Part shown: one piece after another, positions 30,854 through 45,212 of the stretch
Numbering within the stretch: the first letter of the stretch is position 1
Layout of the letters: every line of letters begins with the position of its first letter
Assembly (NCBI GenBank): GCA_029168955.1
Contig: JAPDOI010000115.1
Location: forward strand, 1,314,001 to 1,378,000
DNA length: 64,000 bases
From: Aplectana chamaeleonis
Lineage: Eukaryota; Nematoda; Chromadorea; Rhabditida; Cosmocercidae
Direction of reading: 5' to 3'
Notes under the pieces: generated by a model
Databases searched by the model: none
The model's input: only the letters and a program-made list of their open reading frames with translations
Told to the model about the DNA's origin: nothing
Made by a program: the position numbers and the translations under genes

Positions 30854-33800
30854 TGTCATGCGCACGTCCCTTGATGCCCTGCATACTCCTACTGAGATCC
30901 AGCACACATTCCATGATGTCCTGTACACCCCAACTGGGGTTCTGCACACGTTTCATGATGTCCTGCACACTCCTACTGAGGTCCTGCACACATTCTACGA
31001 CGCTCTGCGCACCCCTACTGGTGTCCTGCACAGGTCCCATGATGTCCTGCACACTCCTACAAGGTCCTGCACACGTTGCATGATGTCCTGCACACTCCTA
31101 CTGAGGTCCTGCACACATTCTACGACATCCTGCACACCCCTACTGGGGTCCTGCACAGGTTCCGTGATGTCCTGCATACTCCTACTGAGGTCCTGCACAC
31201 ATTCTACGACGCTCTGCGCACCCCTACTGGGGTCCTGCACAGGTTCCATGATGTGCTGCACACTCCTACTAAGGTCCTGCACACGTTCCATGATGTCCTG
31301 CACACCCCTACTAGGGTCCTGCACACGTTCCATGATGTCCTGCACACTTTAACTGGGATCCTGTACATATTCCATGACGTCCTGCTCATCCCTACTGGGG
31401 TCCTGCACGCGTTCCATGATGTCCTGCACACTCCTACTGAGGTCCTGCACACATTCTACGACGTTCTGCACACCCCTACTGGGGTCCTGCACAGGTCCCA
31501 TGATGTCCTGCATTCTCCTACTGAGGTCCTGCACACATTCCATGATGCCCTGCTCATCCCTACTGGGGTCCTGCACGCGTTCCATGATGTCCTGCACACC
31601 CCTACAGAGATCCAACACACATTCTACGACGTCTTGCACACCCCTACTGGGGTCCTGCACAAGTTCCTTGATGTCCTGCACACTCCTACTGAGGTCTTGC
31701 ACACATTCTGCGACGTCCTGCACACCCCTGCTGGGGTCCTGCACAAGTTCCTTGATGCCATGCATTCTCCTACTGAGGTCCTGCACACATTCCACGACGC
31801 CCTGCACACCCCTACTGGGGTCCTGCACAGGTTCCATGATGTCCTGCACACTCCTACTAAGATACTGCACACGTTCCATGATGCCCTGCACACTCCTACT
31901 GAGGTCCTGCACACATTCTACGACGTTCTGCACACCCCTACTTGGGTCCTGCACAGGTTCCATGATGTCCTGCACACTCCTACAAGGTCCTGCACACGTT
32001 CCATGATGTCCTGCACACTCCTACTGAGGTCCTGCACACATTCTATTACATCCTGCACACCCCTACTGGGGTCCTGCACAGGTTCCGTGATGTCCTGCAT
32101 ACTCCTACTGAGGTCCTGCACATGTTCCATGATGTCCTGCACACCCCTACTAGGGTCCTGCACACGTTTCATGATGTCCTGCACACTTTTACTGAGGTCC
32201 TGTACATATTCCAAGACGTCCTGCTCATCCCTACTGGGGTCCTGCACGCGTTCCATGATGTCCTGTACACCTCTATTGGGATCCTTCACACGTTCCATGA
32301 TGTCCTGCACACCTCTATTGGGGTCCTGCACAAGTTCTTAGATGTCCTGCACACTCCTACTGAGGTCTTGCACACATTCTGCGACGTCCTGCACACCCCT
32401 ACTGGGGTCCTGCACAAGTTCCTTGATGTCCTGCACACTCCCACTGAGGTCCTGCACACATTCTACGACGTTCTGCACACCCCTACTGGGGTCCTGCACA
32501 GGTCCCATGATGTCCTGCATTCTCCTACTGAGGTCCTGCACACATTCCACGACGCCCTGCACACCCCTACTGGGGTCCTGCACAGGTTCCATGATGTCCT
32601 GCACACTCCTACTAAGATCCTGCACACGCTCCATGATGCCCTGCACACTCCTACTGAGGTTCTGCACACATTCTACGACGTCCTGCACACCCCTACTGGG
32701 GTCCTGCACAGGTTCCATGATGTCCTGCACACTCCTACTGAGGTCCTGCGCACGTTCCATGATGTCCTGCACACCCCTACTGGGGTCCTGCACAGGTTCC
32801 ATGATGTCCTGCACACTCCTACTAAGATCCTGCACACGCTCCATGATGCCCTGCACACTCCTACTGAGGTCCTGCACACATTCTACGACGTTCTGCACAC
32901 CCCTACTGGGGTCCTGCACAGGTCGCATGATGTCCTGCATTCTCCTACTGAGGTCCTGCACACATTCCACGAAGCCCTGCACACCCCTACAGAGATCCAA
33001 CACACATTCTACGACGTCTTGCACACCCCTACTGGGGTCCTGCACAAGTTCCTTGATGTCCTGCACACTCCTACTGAGGTCTTGCACACATTCTGCGACG
33101 TCCTGCACACCCCTACTGGGGTCCTGCACAAGTTCCTTGATGTCCTGCATTCTCCTACTGAGGTCCTGCACACATTCCACGACGCCCTGCACACCCCTAC
33201 TGGGGTCCTGCACAGGTTCCATGATGTGCTGCACATCCCTACAGAGATCCAGCACACATTCTACGACGTCTTGCACACCCCTACTGGGGTCCTGCACAAG
33301 TTCCTTGATGTCCTGCACACTCCTACTGAGGTCTTGCACACATTCTGCGACGTCCTGCACACCCCTACTGGGGTCCTGCACAAGTTCCTTGATGCCCTGC
33401 ATTCTCCTACTGAGGTCCTGCACACATTCCACGACGCCCTGCACACCCCTACTGGGGTCCTGCACAGGTTCCATGATGTCCTGCACACTCCTACTAAGAT
33501 CCTGCACACGTTCCATGATGCCCTGCACACTCCTACTGAGGTCCTGCACACATTCTACGACGTTCTGCACACCCCTACTTGGGTCCTGCACAGGTTCCAT
33601 GATGTCCTGCACACTCCTACAAGGTCCTGCACACGTTCCATGATGTCCTGCACACTCCTACTGAGGTCCTGCACACATTCTACGACATCCTGCACACCCC
33701 TACTGGGGTCCTGCACAGGTTCCGTGATGTCCTGCATACTCCTACTGAGGTCCTGCACACGTTCCATGATGTCCTGCACACCCCTACTAGGGTCCTGCAC

Positions 33801-36800
33801 ACGTTCCATGATGTCCTGCACACTTTTACTGAGGTTCTGTACATATTCCATGACGTCCTGCTCATCCCTACTGGGGTCCTGCACGCGTTCCATGATGTCT
33901 TGTACACCTCTATTGGGATCCTACACACGTTCCATGATGTCCTGCACACCTCTATTGGGGTCCTGCGCAAGTTCTTTGATGTCCTGCACACTCCTACTGA
34001 GGTCTTGCACACATTCTGCGACGTCCTGCACACCCCTACTGGGGTCCTGCACAAGTTCCTTGATGTCCTGCACACTCCTACTGAGGTCCTGCACACATTC
34101 TACGACGTTCTGCACACCCCTACTGGGGTCCTGCACAGGTCCCATGATGTCCTGCATTCTCCTACTGAGGTCCTGCACACATTCCACGACGCCCTGCACA
34201 CCCCTACTGGGGTACTGCACAGGTTCCATGATGTCCTGCACACTCCTACTAAGATCCTGCACACGTTCCATGATGCCCTGCACACTCCTACTGAGGTCCT
34301 GCACACATTCTACGACGTCCTGCACACCCCTACTGGGGTCCTGCACAGGTTCCATGATGTGCTGCACACCCCTACAGAGATCCAACACACATTCTACGAC
34401 GTCTTGCACACCCCTACTGGGGTCCTGCACAAGTTCCTTGATGTCCTGCACACTCCACCTGAGGTCTTGCACACATTCTGCGACGTCCTGCACACCCCTA
34501 CTGGGGTCCTGCACAAGTTCCTTGATGTCCTGCATTCTCCTACTGAGGTCCTGCACACATTCCACGACGCCCTGCACACCCCTACTGGGGTCCTGCACAG
34601 GTTCCATGATGTGCTGCACACCCCTACAGAGATCCAACACACATTCTACGACGTCTTGCACACCCCTACTGGGGTCCTGCACAAGTTCCTTGATGTCCTG
34701 CACACTCCTACTGAGGTCTTGCACACATTCTGCGACGTCCTGCACACCCCTACTGGGGTCCTGCACAAGTTCCTTGATGCCCTGCATTCTCCTACTGAGG
34801 TCCTGCACACATTCCACGACGCCCTGCACACCCCTACTGGGGTCCTGCACAGGTTCCATGATGTCCTGCACACTCCTACTAAGATCCAGCACACGTTCCA
34901 TGATGCCCTGCACACTCCTACTGAGGTCCTGCACACATTCTACGACGTTCTACACACCCCTACTTGGGTCCTGCACAGGTTCCATGATGTCCTGCACACT
35001 CCTACAAGGTCCTGCACACGTTCCATGATGTCCTGCACACTCCTACTGAGGTCCTGCACACATTCTACGACATCCTGCACACCCCTACTGGGGTCCTGCA
35101 CAGGTTCCGTGATGTCCTGCACACTCCTACTGAGGTCCTGCACACATTCTACGACATCCTGCACACCCCTACTGGGGTCCTGCACAGGTTCCGTGATGTC
35201 CTGCATACTCCTACTGAGGTCCTGCACACGTTCCATGATGTCCTGCACACCACTACTAGGGTCCTGCACACGTTCCATGATGTCCTGCACACTTTTACTG
35301 AGGTTCTGTACATATTCCATGACGTCCTGCTCATCCCTACTGGGGTCCTGCACGCGTTCCATGATGTCCTGTACACCTCTATTGGGATCCTACACACGTT
35401 CCATGATGTCCTGCACACCTCTATTGGGGTCCTGCACAAGTTCCTTGATGTCCTGCACACTCCTACTGAGGTCTTGCACACATTCTGTGACGTCCTGCAC
35501 GAAACCTACTGGGGTATTGCACAAGTTCCTTGATGTCTAGCACACTCCTACTGAAGTCCTGCACACATTCTACGACGTTCTGCACACCCCTTCTGGGGTC
35601 CTGCACAGGTTCCATGATGTCCTGCACTCTCCTACTGAGGTCCTGCACACATTCCACGACTTCCTGCACACCCCTTCTGGGGTACTGCACAGGTTCCATG
35701 ATGTCCTGCACACTCCTACTAAGATCCTGCACACGTTCCATGATGCCCTGCACACTCCTACTGAGGTCCTGCACACATTCTACGACGTCCTGCACACCCC
35801 TACTGGGGTCCTGCACAGGTTCCATGATGTGCTGCACACCCCTACAGAGATCCAACACACATTCTACGACGTCTTGCACACCCCTACTGGGGTCCTGCAC
35901 AAGTTCCTTGATGTCCTGCACACTCCACCTGAGGTCTTGCACACATTCTGCGACGTCCTGCACACCCCTACTGGGGTCCTGCACAAGTTCCTTGATGTCC
36001 TGCATTCTCCTACTGAGGTCCTGCACACATTCCACGACGCCCTGCACACCCCTACTGGGGTCCTGCACAGGTTCCATGATGTGCTGCACACCCCTACAGA
36101 GATCCAACACACATTCTACGACGTCTTGCACACCCCTACTGGGGTCCTGCACAAGTTCCTTGATGTCCTGCACACTCCTACTGAGGTCTTGCACACATTC
36201 TGCGACGTCCTGCACACCCCTACTGGGGTCCTGCACAAGTTCCTTGATGCCCTGCATTCTTCTACTGAGGTCCTGCACACATTCCACGACGCCCTGCACA
36301 CCCCTACTGGGGTCCTGCACAGGTTCCATGATGTCCTGCACACTCCTACTAAGATCCTGCACACGTTCCATGATGCCCTGCACACTCCTACTGAGGTCCT
36401 GCACACATTCTACGACGTTCTGCACACCCCTACTTGGGTCCTGCACAGGTTCCATGATGTCCTGCACACTCCTACAAGGTCCTGCACACGTTCCATGATG
36501 TCCTGCACACTCCTACTGAGGTCCTGCACACATTCTACGACATCCTGCACACCCCTACTGGGGTCCTGCACAGGTTCCGTGATGTCCTGCACACTCCTAC
36601 TGAGGTCCTGCACACATTCTACGACGTTCTGCGCACCCCTACTGGGTCCTACACAGGTTCCTTGATGTGCTGCACACTCCTACTAAGGTCCTGCACACGT
36701 TCCATGATGTCCTGCACACCCCTACTAGGGTCCTGCACACGTTCCATGATGTCCTGCACACTTTTACTGAGGTCCTGTACATATTCCATGACGTCCTGCT

Positions 36801-39800
36801 CATCCCTACTGGGATCCTACACACGTTCCATGATGTCCTGCACACCTCTATTGGGGTCCTGCACAAGTTCTTTTATGTCCTGCACACTCCTACTGAGGTC
36901 TTGCACACATTCTGCGACGTCCTGCACACCCCTACGGGGGTCCTGCACAAGTTCCTTGATGTCCTGCACACTCCTACTGAGGTCCTGCACACATTCTACG
37001 ACGTTCTGCACATCCCTACTGGGGTCCTGCACAGGTCCCATGATGTCCTGCATTCTCCTACTGAGGTCCTGCACACATTCCACGAAGATCTGCACACTCC
37101 TACTGAGGTCCTGCACAGGTTCCATGATGTCCTGCACACTCCTACTAAGATCCTGCACGTTCCATGATGCCCTGCACACACTCCTACTGAGGTCCTGCAC
37201 ACATTCTACGACGTCCTGCACACCCCTACTGGGGTCCTGCACAGGTTCCATGATGTGCTGCACACCCCTACAGAGATCCAACACACATTCTACGACGTCC
37301 TGCACACCCCTACTGGGGTCCTGCACAAGTTCCTTGATGTCCTGCACACTCCTACTGAGGTCCTGCACACATTCTACGACGTTCTGCACACCCCTACTGG
37401 GGTCCTGCACACGTTCCATGATGCCCTGCACACTCCTACTGAGGTCCTGCACACATTCTACGACGTTCTGCACACCCCTACTTGGGTCCTGCACAGGTTC
37501 CATGATGTCCTGCACACTCCTACAAGGTCCTGCACACGTTCCATGATGTCCTGCACACTCCTACTGAGGTCCTGCACACATTCTACGACATCCTGCACAC
37601 CCCTACTGGGGTCCTGCACAGGTTCCGTGATGTCCTGCACACTCCTACTGAGGTCCTGCACACATTCTACGACGTTCTGCGCACCCCTACTGGGTCCTAC
37701 ACAGGTTCCTTGATGTGCTGCACACTCCTACTAAGGTCCAGCACACGTTCCATGATGTCCTGCACACCCCTACTAGGGTCCTGCACACGTTCCATGATGT
37801 CCTGCACACTTTTACTGAGGTCCTGTACATATTCCATGACGTCCTGCTCATCCCTACTGGGATCCTACACACGTTCCATGATGTCCTGCACACCTCTATT
37901 GGGGTCCTGCACAAGTTCTTTTATGTCCTGCACACTCCTACTGAGGTCTTGCACACATTCTGCGACGTCCTGCACACCCCTACTGGGGTCCTGCACAAGT
38001 TCCTTGATGTCCTGCACACTCCTACTGAGGTCCTGCACACATTCTGCGACGTTCTGCACACCCCTACTGGGGTCCTGCACAGGTCCCATGATGTCCTGCA
38101 TTCTCCTACTGAGGTCCTGCACACATTCCACGACGCCCTGCACAACCCTACTGGGGTACTGCACAGGTTCCATGATGTCCTGCACACTCCTACTAAGATC
38201 CTGCGCACGTTCCATGATGCCCTGCACACTCCTACTGAGGTCCTGCACACATTCTACGACGTCCTGCACACCCCTACTGGGGTCCTGCACAGGTTCCATG
38301 ATGTGCTGCACACCCCTACAGAGATCCAACACACATTCTACGACGTCTTGCACACCCCTACTGGGGTCCTGCACAAGTTCCTTGATGTCCTGCACACTCC
38401 ACCTGAGGTCTTGCACACATTCTGCGACGTCCTGCACACCCCTACTGGGGTCCTGCACAAGTTCCTTGATGTCCTGCATTCTCCTACTGAGGTCCTGCAC
38501 ACATTCCACGACGCCCTGCACACCCCTACTGGGGTCCTGCACAGGTTCCATGATGTGCTGCACACCCCTACAGAGATCCAACACACATTCTACGACGTCT
38601 TGCACACCCCTACTGGGGTCCTGCACAAGTTCCTTGATGTCCTGCACACTTCTACTGAGGTCTTGCACACATTCTGCGACGTCCTGCACACCCCTACTGG
38701 GGTCCTGCACAAGTTCCTTGATGCCCTGCATTCTCCTACTGAGGTCCTGCACACATTCCACGACGCCCTGCACACCCCTACTGGGGTCCTGCACAGGTTC
38801 CATGATGTCCTGCACACTCCTACTAAGATCCTGCACACGTTCCATGATGCCCTGCACACTCCTACTGAGGTCCTGCACACATTCTACGACGTTCTGCACA
38901 CCCCTACTTGGGTCCTGCACAGGTTCCATGATGTCCTGCACACTCCTACAAGGTCCTGCACACGTTCCATGATGTCCTGCACACTCCTACTGAGGTCCTG
39001 CACACATTCTACGACATCCTGCACACCCCTACTGGGGTCCTGCACAGGTTCCGTGATGTCCTGCACACTCCTACTGAGGTCCTGCACACATTCTACGACG
39101 TTCTGCGCACCCCTACTGGGTCCTACACAGGTTCCATGATGTGCTGCACACTCCTACTAAGGTCCTGCACACGTTCCATGATGTCCTGCACACCCCTACT
39201 AGGGTCCTGCACACGTTCCATGATGTCCTGCACACTTTTACTGAGGTCCTGTACATATTCCATGACGTCCTGCTCATCCCTACTGGGATCCTACACAAGT
39301 TCCATGATGTCCTGCACACCTCTATTGGGGTCCTGCACAAGTTCTTTGATGTCCTGCACACTCCTACTGAGGTCTTGCACACATTCTGCGACGTCCTGCA
39401 CACCCCTACTGGGGTCCTGCACAGGTCCCATGATGTCCTGCATTCTCCTACTGAGGTCCTGCACACATTCCACGACGCCCTGCACACCCCTACTGGGGTC
39501 CTGCACAGGTTCCATGATGTCCTGCACACTCCTACTAAGATCCTGCACACGTTCCATGATGCCCTGCACACTCCTACTGAGGTCCTGCACACATTCTACG
39601 ACGTCCTGCACACCCCTACTGGGGTCCTGCACAGGTTCCATGATGTGCTGCACACCCCTACAGAGATCCAACACACATTCTACGACGTCTTGCACACCCC
39701 TACTGGGGTCCTGCACAAGTTCCTTGATGTCCTGCACACTCCACCTGAGGTCTTGCACACATTCTGCGACGTCCTGCACACCCCTACTGGGGTCCTGCAC

Positions 39801-40010
39801 AAGTTCCTTGATGTCCTGCATTCTCCTACTGAGGTCCTGCACACATTCCACGACGCCCTGCACACCCCTACTGGGGTCCTGCACAGGTTCCATGATGTGC
39901 TGCACACCCCTACAGAGATCCAACACACATTCTACGACGTCTTGCACACCCCTACTGGGGTCCTGCACAAGTTCCTTGATGTCCTGCACACTCCTACTGA
40001 GGTCTTGCAC

Positions 40011-41399
40011 TCACTCACTCACTCACTCATCCCGTTAGCTGGCATCTGGCGGAGCGGGATGCCCTCTCAACCAATACACTGCTGTAGGTGCCATAGGAGC
40101 TCGTGCGGCCTGAACGATACGCTTCCATTCAGTACGGTTTGCAGCAATAAGTTTAGCGTTAGGAACACTGCACCGTTGGGTTTTTAGATCTTCTTCTATA
40201 TGCTTGAGCCACGTCTTCTTCGGGGCCGTTCTCTGGATCTTCCACGACGGCGGGCGCTTCCGCCACAGCATACTGTACGGGAGCCGGCCAGCATCCATTC
40301 GACATACATGTCCAAACCACCGTAATCTTCTTGTCTTCAGTTGCTCTTCAACCAGCGGTTGATCCATACAGCTTCTTCTTATGTTATCGTTGCAAATACG
40401 TTCACGAATCGTGATCCCAAGAATATGTCGCAGGCACCGCAATTGGAAGACTTCCAGCTTGGCAAGGTCTGGTTTCAGTAGAGTCCATGTTTCCGAATCA
40501 TACAGTAGAATCGGAATTATTAGCGCTCGAAACAATCGCTTTTTAGTCTCCAGTGAAACATTGTTTTTCTTCCACAGACACCAACCAAGCGATGCAAACG
40601 CACTGGATGCCTGCCCGATCCTGCTGCATACCTCTGCTGTGGCCGCAACTTTCCGTTCTTGCACGACTGATCCAAGGTATTTGAACTCCTTGACCTGCTG
40701 AAGTTCCGCCCCTTCGAAGTGCACAGTTGCAGGCGAGCCATCCGATGTCATCACTTTTGTCTTCTCCTGATTTATTCTTAGGCCGTAAGAGCTTCGCAAC
40801 AAAGCGCCACTCTATTTATCAGGTACGTTGCATCCTCATCGGTATCCGCAAACACTGCACTGTCATCCGCAAACATCAGATCCGAGACGTATCCATTAGT
40901 GCTATACTGAACACCTCTTCTGTTCTCAAAGACCTCCCTCATAATAGCGTCGACGACAGTATTGAAGAGCAACGGCGATATAACATCACCTTGGCGAACT
41001 CCAGCTTCAACCTTAAACTCTTCCGACAGCTTATCTCTAACGCGAACCGAGCTGGAAGAACCTTCATACGTTTTCTGGAGCAGGTTAACTATCTTGTCTG
41101 GTACATGTTCGCTATCAAGTGCTCTCCACAGCGCAGGCCAATGAACACAGTCGAATGCAGACTTGAAATCAATGAAAGTGATGACAATTCGCTTTCCAGT
41201 GCGGATCCCCTCTTCCATAAGTTGTCGAAGAGTGAAAACTTGATCACTGCAGCTTCTCCCTGTCCGAAACCCTGCTTGTTCCTCACGACCGGTCTGTTCT
41301 CGATGACGTTGAAGCCTGTTCTGGATAATCTTCATGAAGACTTTGCCTACGGTTGACAGCAGACTGATCCCTCGGTAATTTTTGCAGTCCCATTTTGCA
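40011..41399 (-). mobile_element. 5'-truncated non-LTR retrotransposon (RTE-like) in array D, copy 1
   Basis: It lies between two copies of the 12 bp target GAGGTCTTGCAC (39999-40010 and 41400-41411); the array reads through in register if the insert is removed. On the minus strand the 3' end is a (TGAG)n tail rather than poly(A), preceded by a very short 3' UTR. The 5' end stops just before the reverse transcriptase domain, a typical dead-on-arrival truncation; endonuclease is missing. Short tandem-repeat tails and this C-terminal region (YDSETWTL, RHILGI.IRERICND.IRR, LRWFGHVCRMD) resemble RTE/BovB elements. Confidence 0.9.
40035..41399 (-). pseudogene. Reverse transcriptase fragment, copy 1, frameshifted
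   Basis: The frame from 41399 covers the palm: NYRGISLLSTVGKVF, EEQAGFRTGRSCSDQVFTLR, VITFIDFKSAFDCVHW (motif A), AGVRQGDVISPLLFN (motif B), YVSDLMFADDSAVFA (motif C, FADD). Near 40795-40802 two extra bases, relative to copy 2, break it; the thumb and C-terminal part resume in another frame (LRINQEKTKVM, FKYLGSV) and run to a stop at 40035. It has no start of its own and lacks the endonuclease. Confidence 0.85.
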
Positions 41400-44300
41400 G
41401 AGGTCTTGCACACATTCTGCGACGTCCTGCACACCCCTACTAGGGTCCTGCACCTGCATTCTCCTACTGAGGTCCTGCACACATTCCACGACGCCCTGCA
41501 CACCCCTACTGGGGTCCTGCACAGGTTCCATGATGTCCTGCACACTCCTACTAAGATCCTGCACACGTTCCATGATGCCCTGCACACTCCTACTGAGGTC
41601 CTGCACACATTCTACGACGTTCTGCACACCCCTACTTGGGTCCTGCACAGGTTCCATGATGTCCTGCACACTCCTACAATGTCCTGCACACGTTCCATGA
41701 TGTCCTGCACACTCCTACTGAAGTCCTGCACACATTCTACGACATCCTGCACACCCCTACTGGGGTCCTGCACAGGTTCCGTGATGTCCTGCACACTCCT
41801 ACTGAGGTCCTGCACACATTCTACGACGTTCTGCGCACCCCTACTGGGTCCTACACAGGTTCCATGATGTGCTGCACACTCCTACTAAGGTCCTGCACAC
41901 GTTCCATGATGTCCTGCACACCCCTACTAGGGTCCTGCACACGTTCCATGATGTCCTGCACACTTTTACTGAGGTCCTGTACATATTCCATGACGTCCTG
42001 CTCATCCCTACTGGGATCCTACACAAGTTCCATGATGTCCTGCACACCTCTATTGGGGTCCTGCACAAGTTCTTTGATGTCCTGCACACTCCTACTGAGG
42101 TCCTGCACACATTCTACGACGTTCTGCACACCCCTACTGGGGTCCTGCACAGGTCCCATGATGTCCTGCATTCTCCTACTGAGGTCCTGCATACATTCCA
42201 CGACGCCCTGCACACCCCTACTGGGGTCCTGCACAGGTTCCATGATGTCCTGCACACTCCTACTAAGATCCTGCACACGTTCCATGATGCCCTGCACACT
42301 CCTACTGAGGTCCTGCACACATTCTACGACGTCCTGCACACCCCTACTGGGGTCCTGCACAAGTTCCTTGATGTCCTGCATTCTCCTACTGAGGTCCTGC
42401 ACACATTCCACGACGCCCTGCACACCCCTACTGGGGTCCTGCACCGGTTCCATGAAGTGCTGCACACCCCTACAGAGATCCAACACACATTCTACGACGT
42501 CTTGCACACCCCTACTGGGGTCCTGCACAAGATCCTTGATGTCCTGCACACTCCTACTGAGGTCTTGCACACATTCTGCGACGTCCTGCACACCCCTACT
42601 GGGGTCCTGCACAAGTTCCTTGATGCCCTGCATTCTCCTACTGAGGTCCTGTACACATTCCACGACCCCTGCACACCCCTACTGGGGTCCTGCACAGGTT
42701 CCATGATGTCCTGCACACTCCTACTAAGATCCTGCACACGTTCCATGATGCCCTGCACACTCCTACTGAGGTCCTGCACACATTCTACGACATCCTGCAC
42801 ACCCCTACTGGGGTCCTGCACAGGTTCCGTGATGTCCTGCACACTCCTACTGAGGTCCTGCACACATTCTACGACGTTCTGCGCACCCCTACTGGGTCCT
42901 ACACAGGTTCCATGATGTGCTGCACACTCCTACTAAGGTCCTGCACACGTTCCATGATGTCCTGCACACCCCTACTAGTGTCCTGCACACGTTCCATGAT
43001 GTCCTGCACACTTTTACTGAGGTCATGTACATATTCCATGACGTCCTGCTCATCCCTACTGGGATCCTACACAAGTTCCATGATGTCCTGCACACCTCTA
43101 TTGGGGTCCTGCACAAGTTTTTTTGATGTCCTGCACACTCCTACTGAGGTCTTGCACACATTCTGCAACGTCCTGCACACCCCTACTGGGGTCCTGCACA
43201 AGTTCCTTGATGTCCTGCACACTCCTACTGAGGTCCTGCACACATTCTACGACGTTCTGCACACCCCTACTGGGGTCCTGCACAGGTCCCATGATGTCCT
43301 GCATTCTCCTACTGAGGTCCTGCATACATTCCACGACGCCCTGCACACCCCTACTGGGGTCCTGCACAGGTTCCATGATGTCCTGCACACTCCTACTAAG
43401 ATCCTGCACACGTTCCATGATGCCCTGCACACTCCTACTGAGGTCCTGCACACATTCTACGACGTCCTGCACACCCCTACTGGGGTCCTGCACAAGTTCC
43501 TTGATGTCCTGCATTCTCCTACTGAGGTCCTGCACACATTCCACGACGCCCTGCACACCCCTACTGGGGTCCTGCACAGGTTCCATGATGTGCTGCACAC
43601 CCCTACAGAGATCCAACACACATTCTACGACGTCTTGCACACCCCTACTGGGGTCCTGCACAAGTTCCTTGATGTCCTGCACACTCCTACTGAGGTCTTG
43701 CACACATTCTGCGACGTCCTGCACACCCCTACTGGGGTCCTGCACAAGTTCCTTGATGCCCTGCATTCTCCCTACTGAGGTCCTGCACACATTCCACGAC
43801 GCCCTGCACACCCTACTGGGGTCCTGCACAGGTTCCATGATGTCCTGCACACTCCTACTAAGATCCTGCACACGTTCCATGATGCCCTGCACACTCCTAC
43901 TGAGGTCCTGCACACATTCTACGACGTTCTGCACGCCCCTGCTTGGGTCCTGCACAGGTTCCATGATGTCCTGCACATTCCTACAAGGTCCTGCACACGT
44001 TCCATGATGTCCTGCACACTCCTACTGAGGTCCTGCACACATTCTACGACATCCTGCACACCCCTACTGGGGTCCTGCACAGGTTCCGTGATGTCCTGCA
44101 CACTCCTACTGAGGTCCTGCACACATTCTACGACGTTCTGCGCACCCCTACTGGGTCCTACACAGGTTCCATGATGTGCTGCACACTCCTACTAAGGTCC
44201 TGCACACGTTCCATGATGTCCTGCACACCCCTACTAGGGTCCTGCACACGTTCCATGATGTCCTGCACACTTTTACTGAGGTCCTGTACATATTCCATGA

Positions 44301-45212
44301 CGTCCTGCTCATCCCTACTGGGATCCTACACAAGTTCCATGATGTCCTGCACACCTCTATTGGGGTCCTGCACAAGTTCTTTGATGTCCTGCACACTCCT
44401 ACTGAGGTCTTGCACACATTCTGCGACGTCCTGCACACCCCTACTGGGGTCCTGCACAAGTTCCTTGATGTCCTGCACACTCCTACTGAGGTCCTGCACA
44501 CATTCTACGACGTTCTGCACACCCCTACTGGGGTCCTGCACAGGTCCCATGATGTCCTGCATTCTCCTACTGAGGTCCTGCATACATTCCACGACGCCCT
44601 GCACACCCCTACTGGGGTCCTGCACAGGTTCCATGATGTCCTGCACACTCCTACTAAGATCCTGCACACGTTCCATGATGCCCTGCACACTCCTACTGAG
44701 GTCCTGCACACATTCTACGACGTCCTGCACACCCCTACTGGGGTCCTGCACAAGTTCCTTGATGTCCTGCATTCTCCTACTGAGGTCCTGCACACATTCC
44801 ACGACGCCCTGCACACCCCTACTGGGGTCCTGCACAGGTTCCATGATGTGCTGCACACCCCTACAGAGATCCAACACACATTCTACGACGTCTTGCACAC
44901 CCCTACTGGGGTCCTGCACAAGTTCCTTGATGTCCTGCACACTCCACTGAGGTCTTGCACACATTCTGCGACGTCCTGCACACCCCTACTGGGGTCCTGC
45001 ACAAGTTCCTTGATGTCCTGCATTCTCCTACTGAGGTCCTGCACGCATTCCACGACGCCCTGCACACCCCTACTGGGGTCCTGCACAGGTTACATGATGT
45101 GCTGCACACCCCTACAGAGATCCAACACACATTCTACGACGTCTTGCACACCCCTACTGGGGTCCTGCACAAGTTCCTTGATGTCCTGCACACTCCTACT
45201 GAGGTCTTGCAC

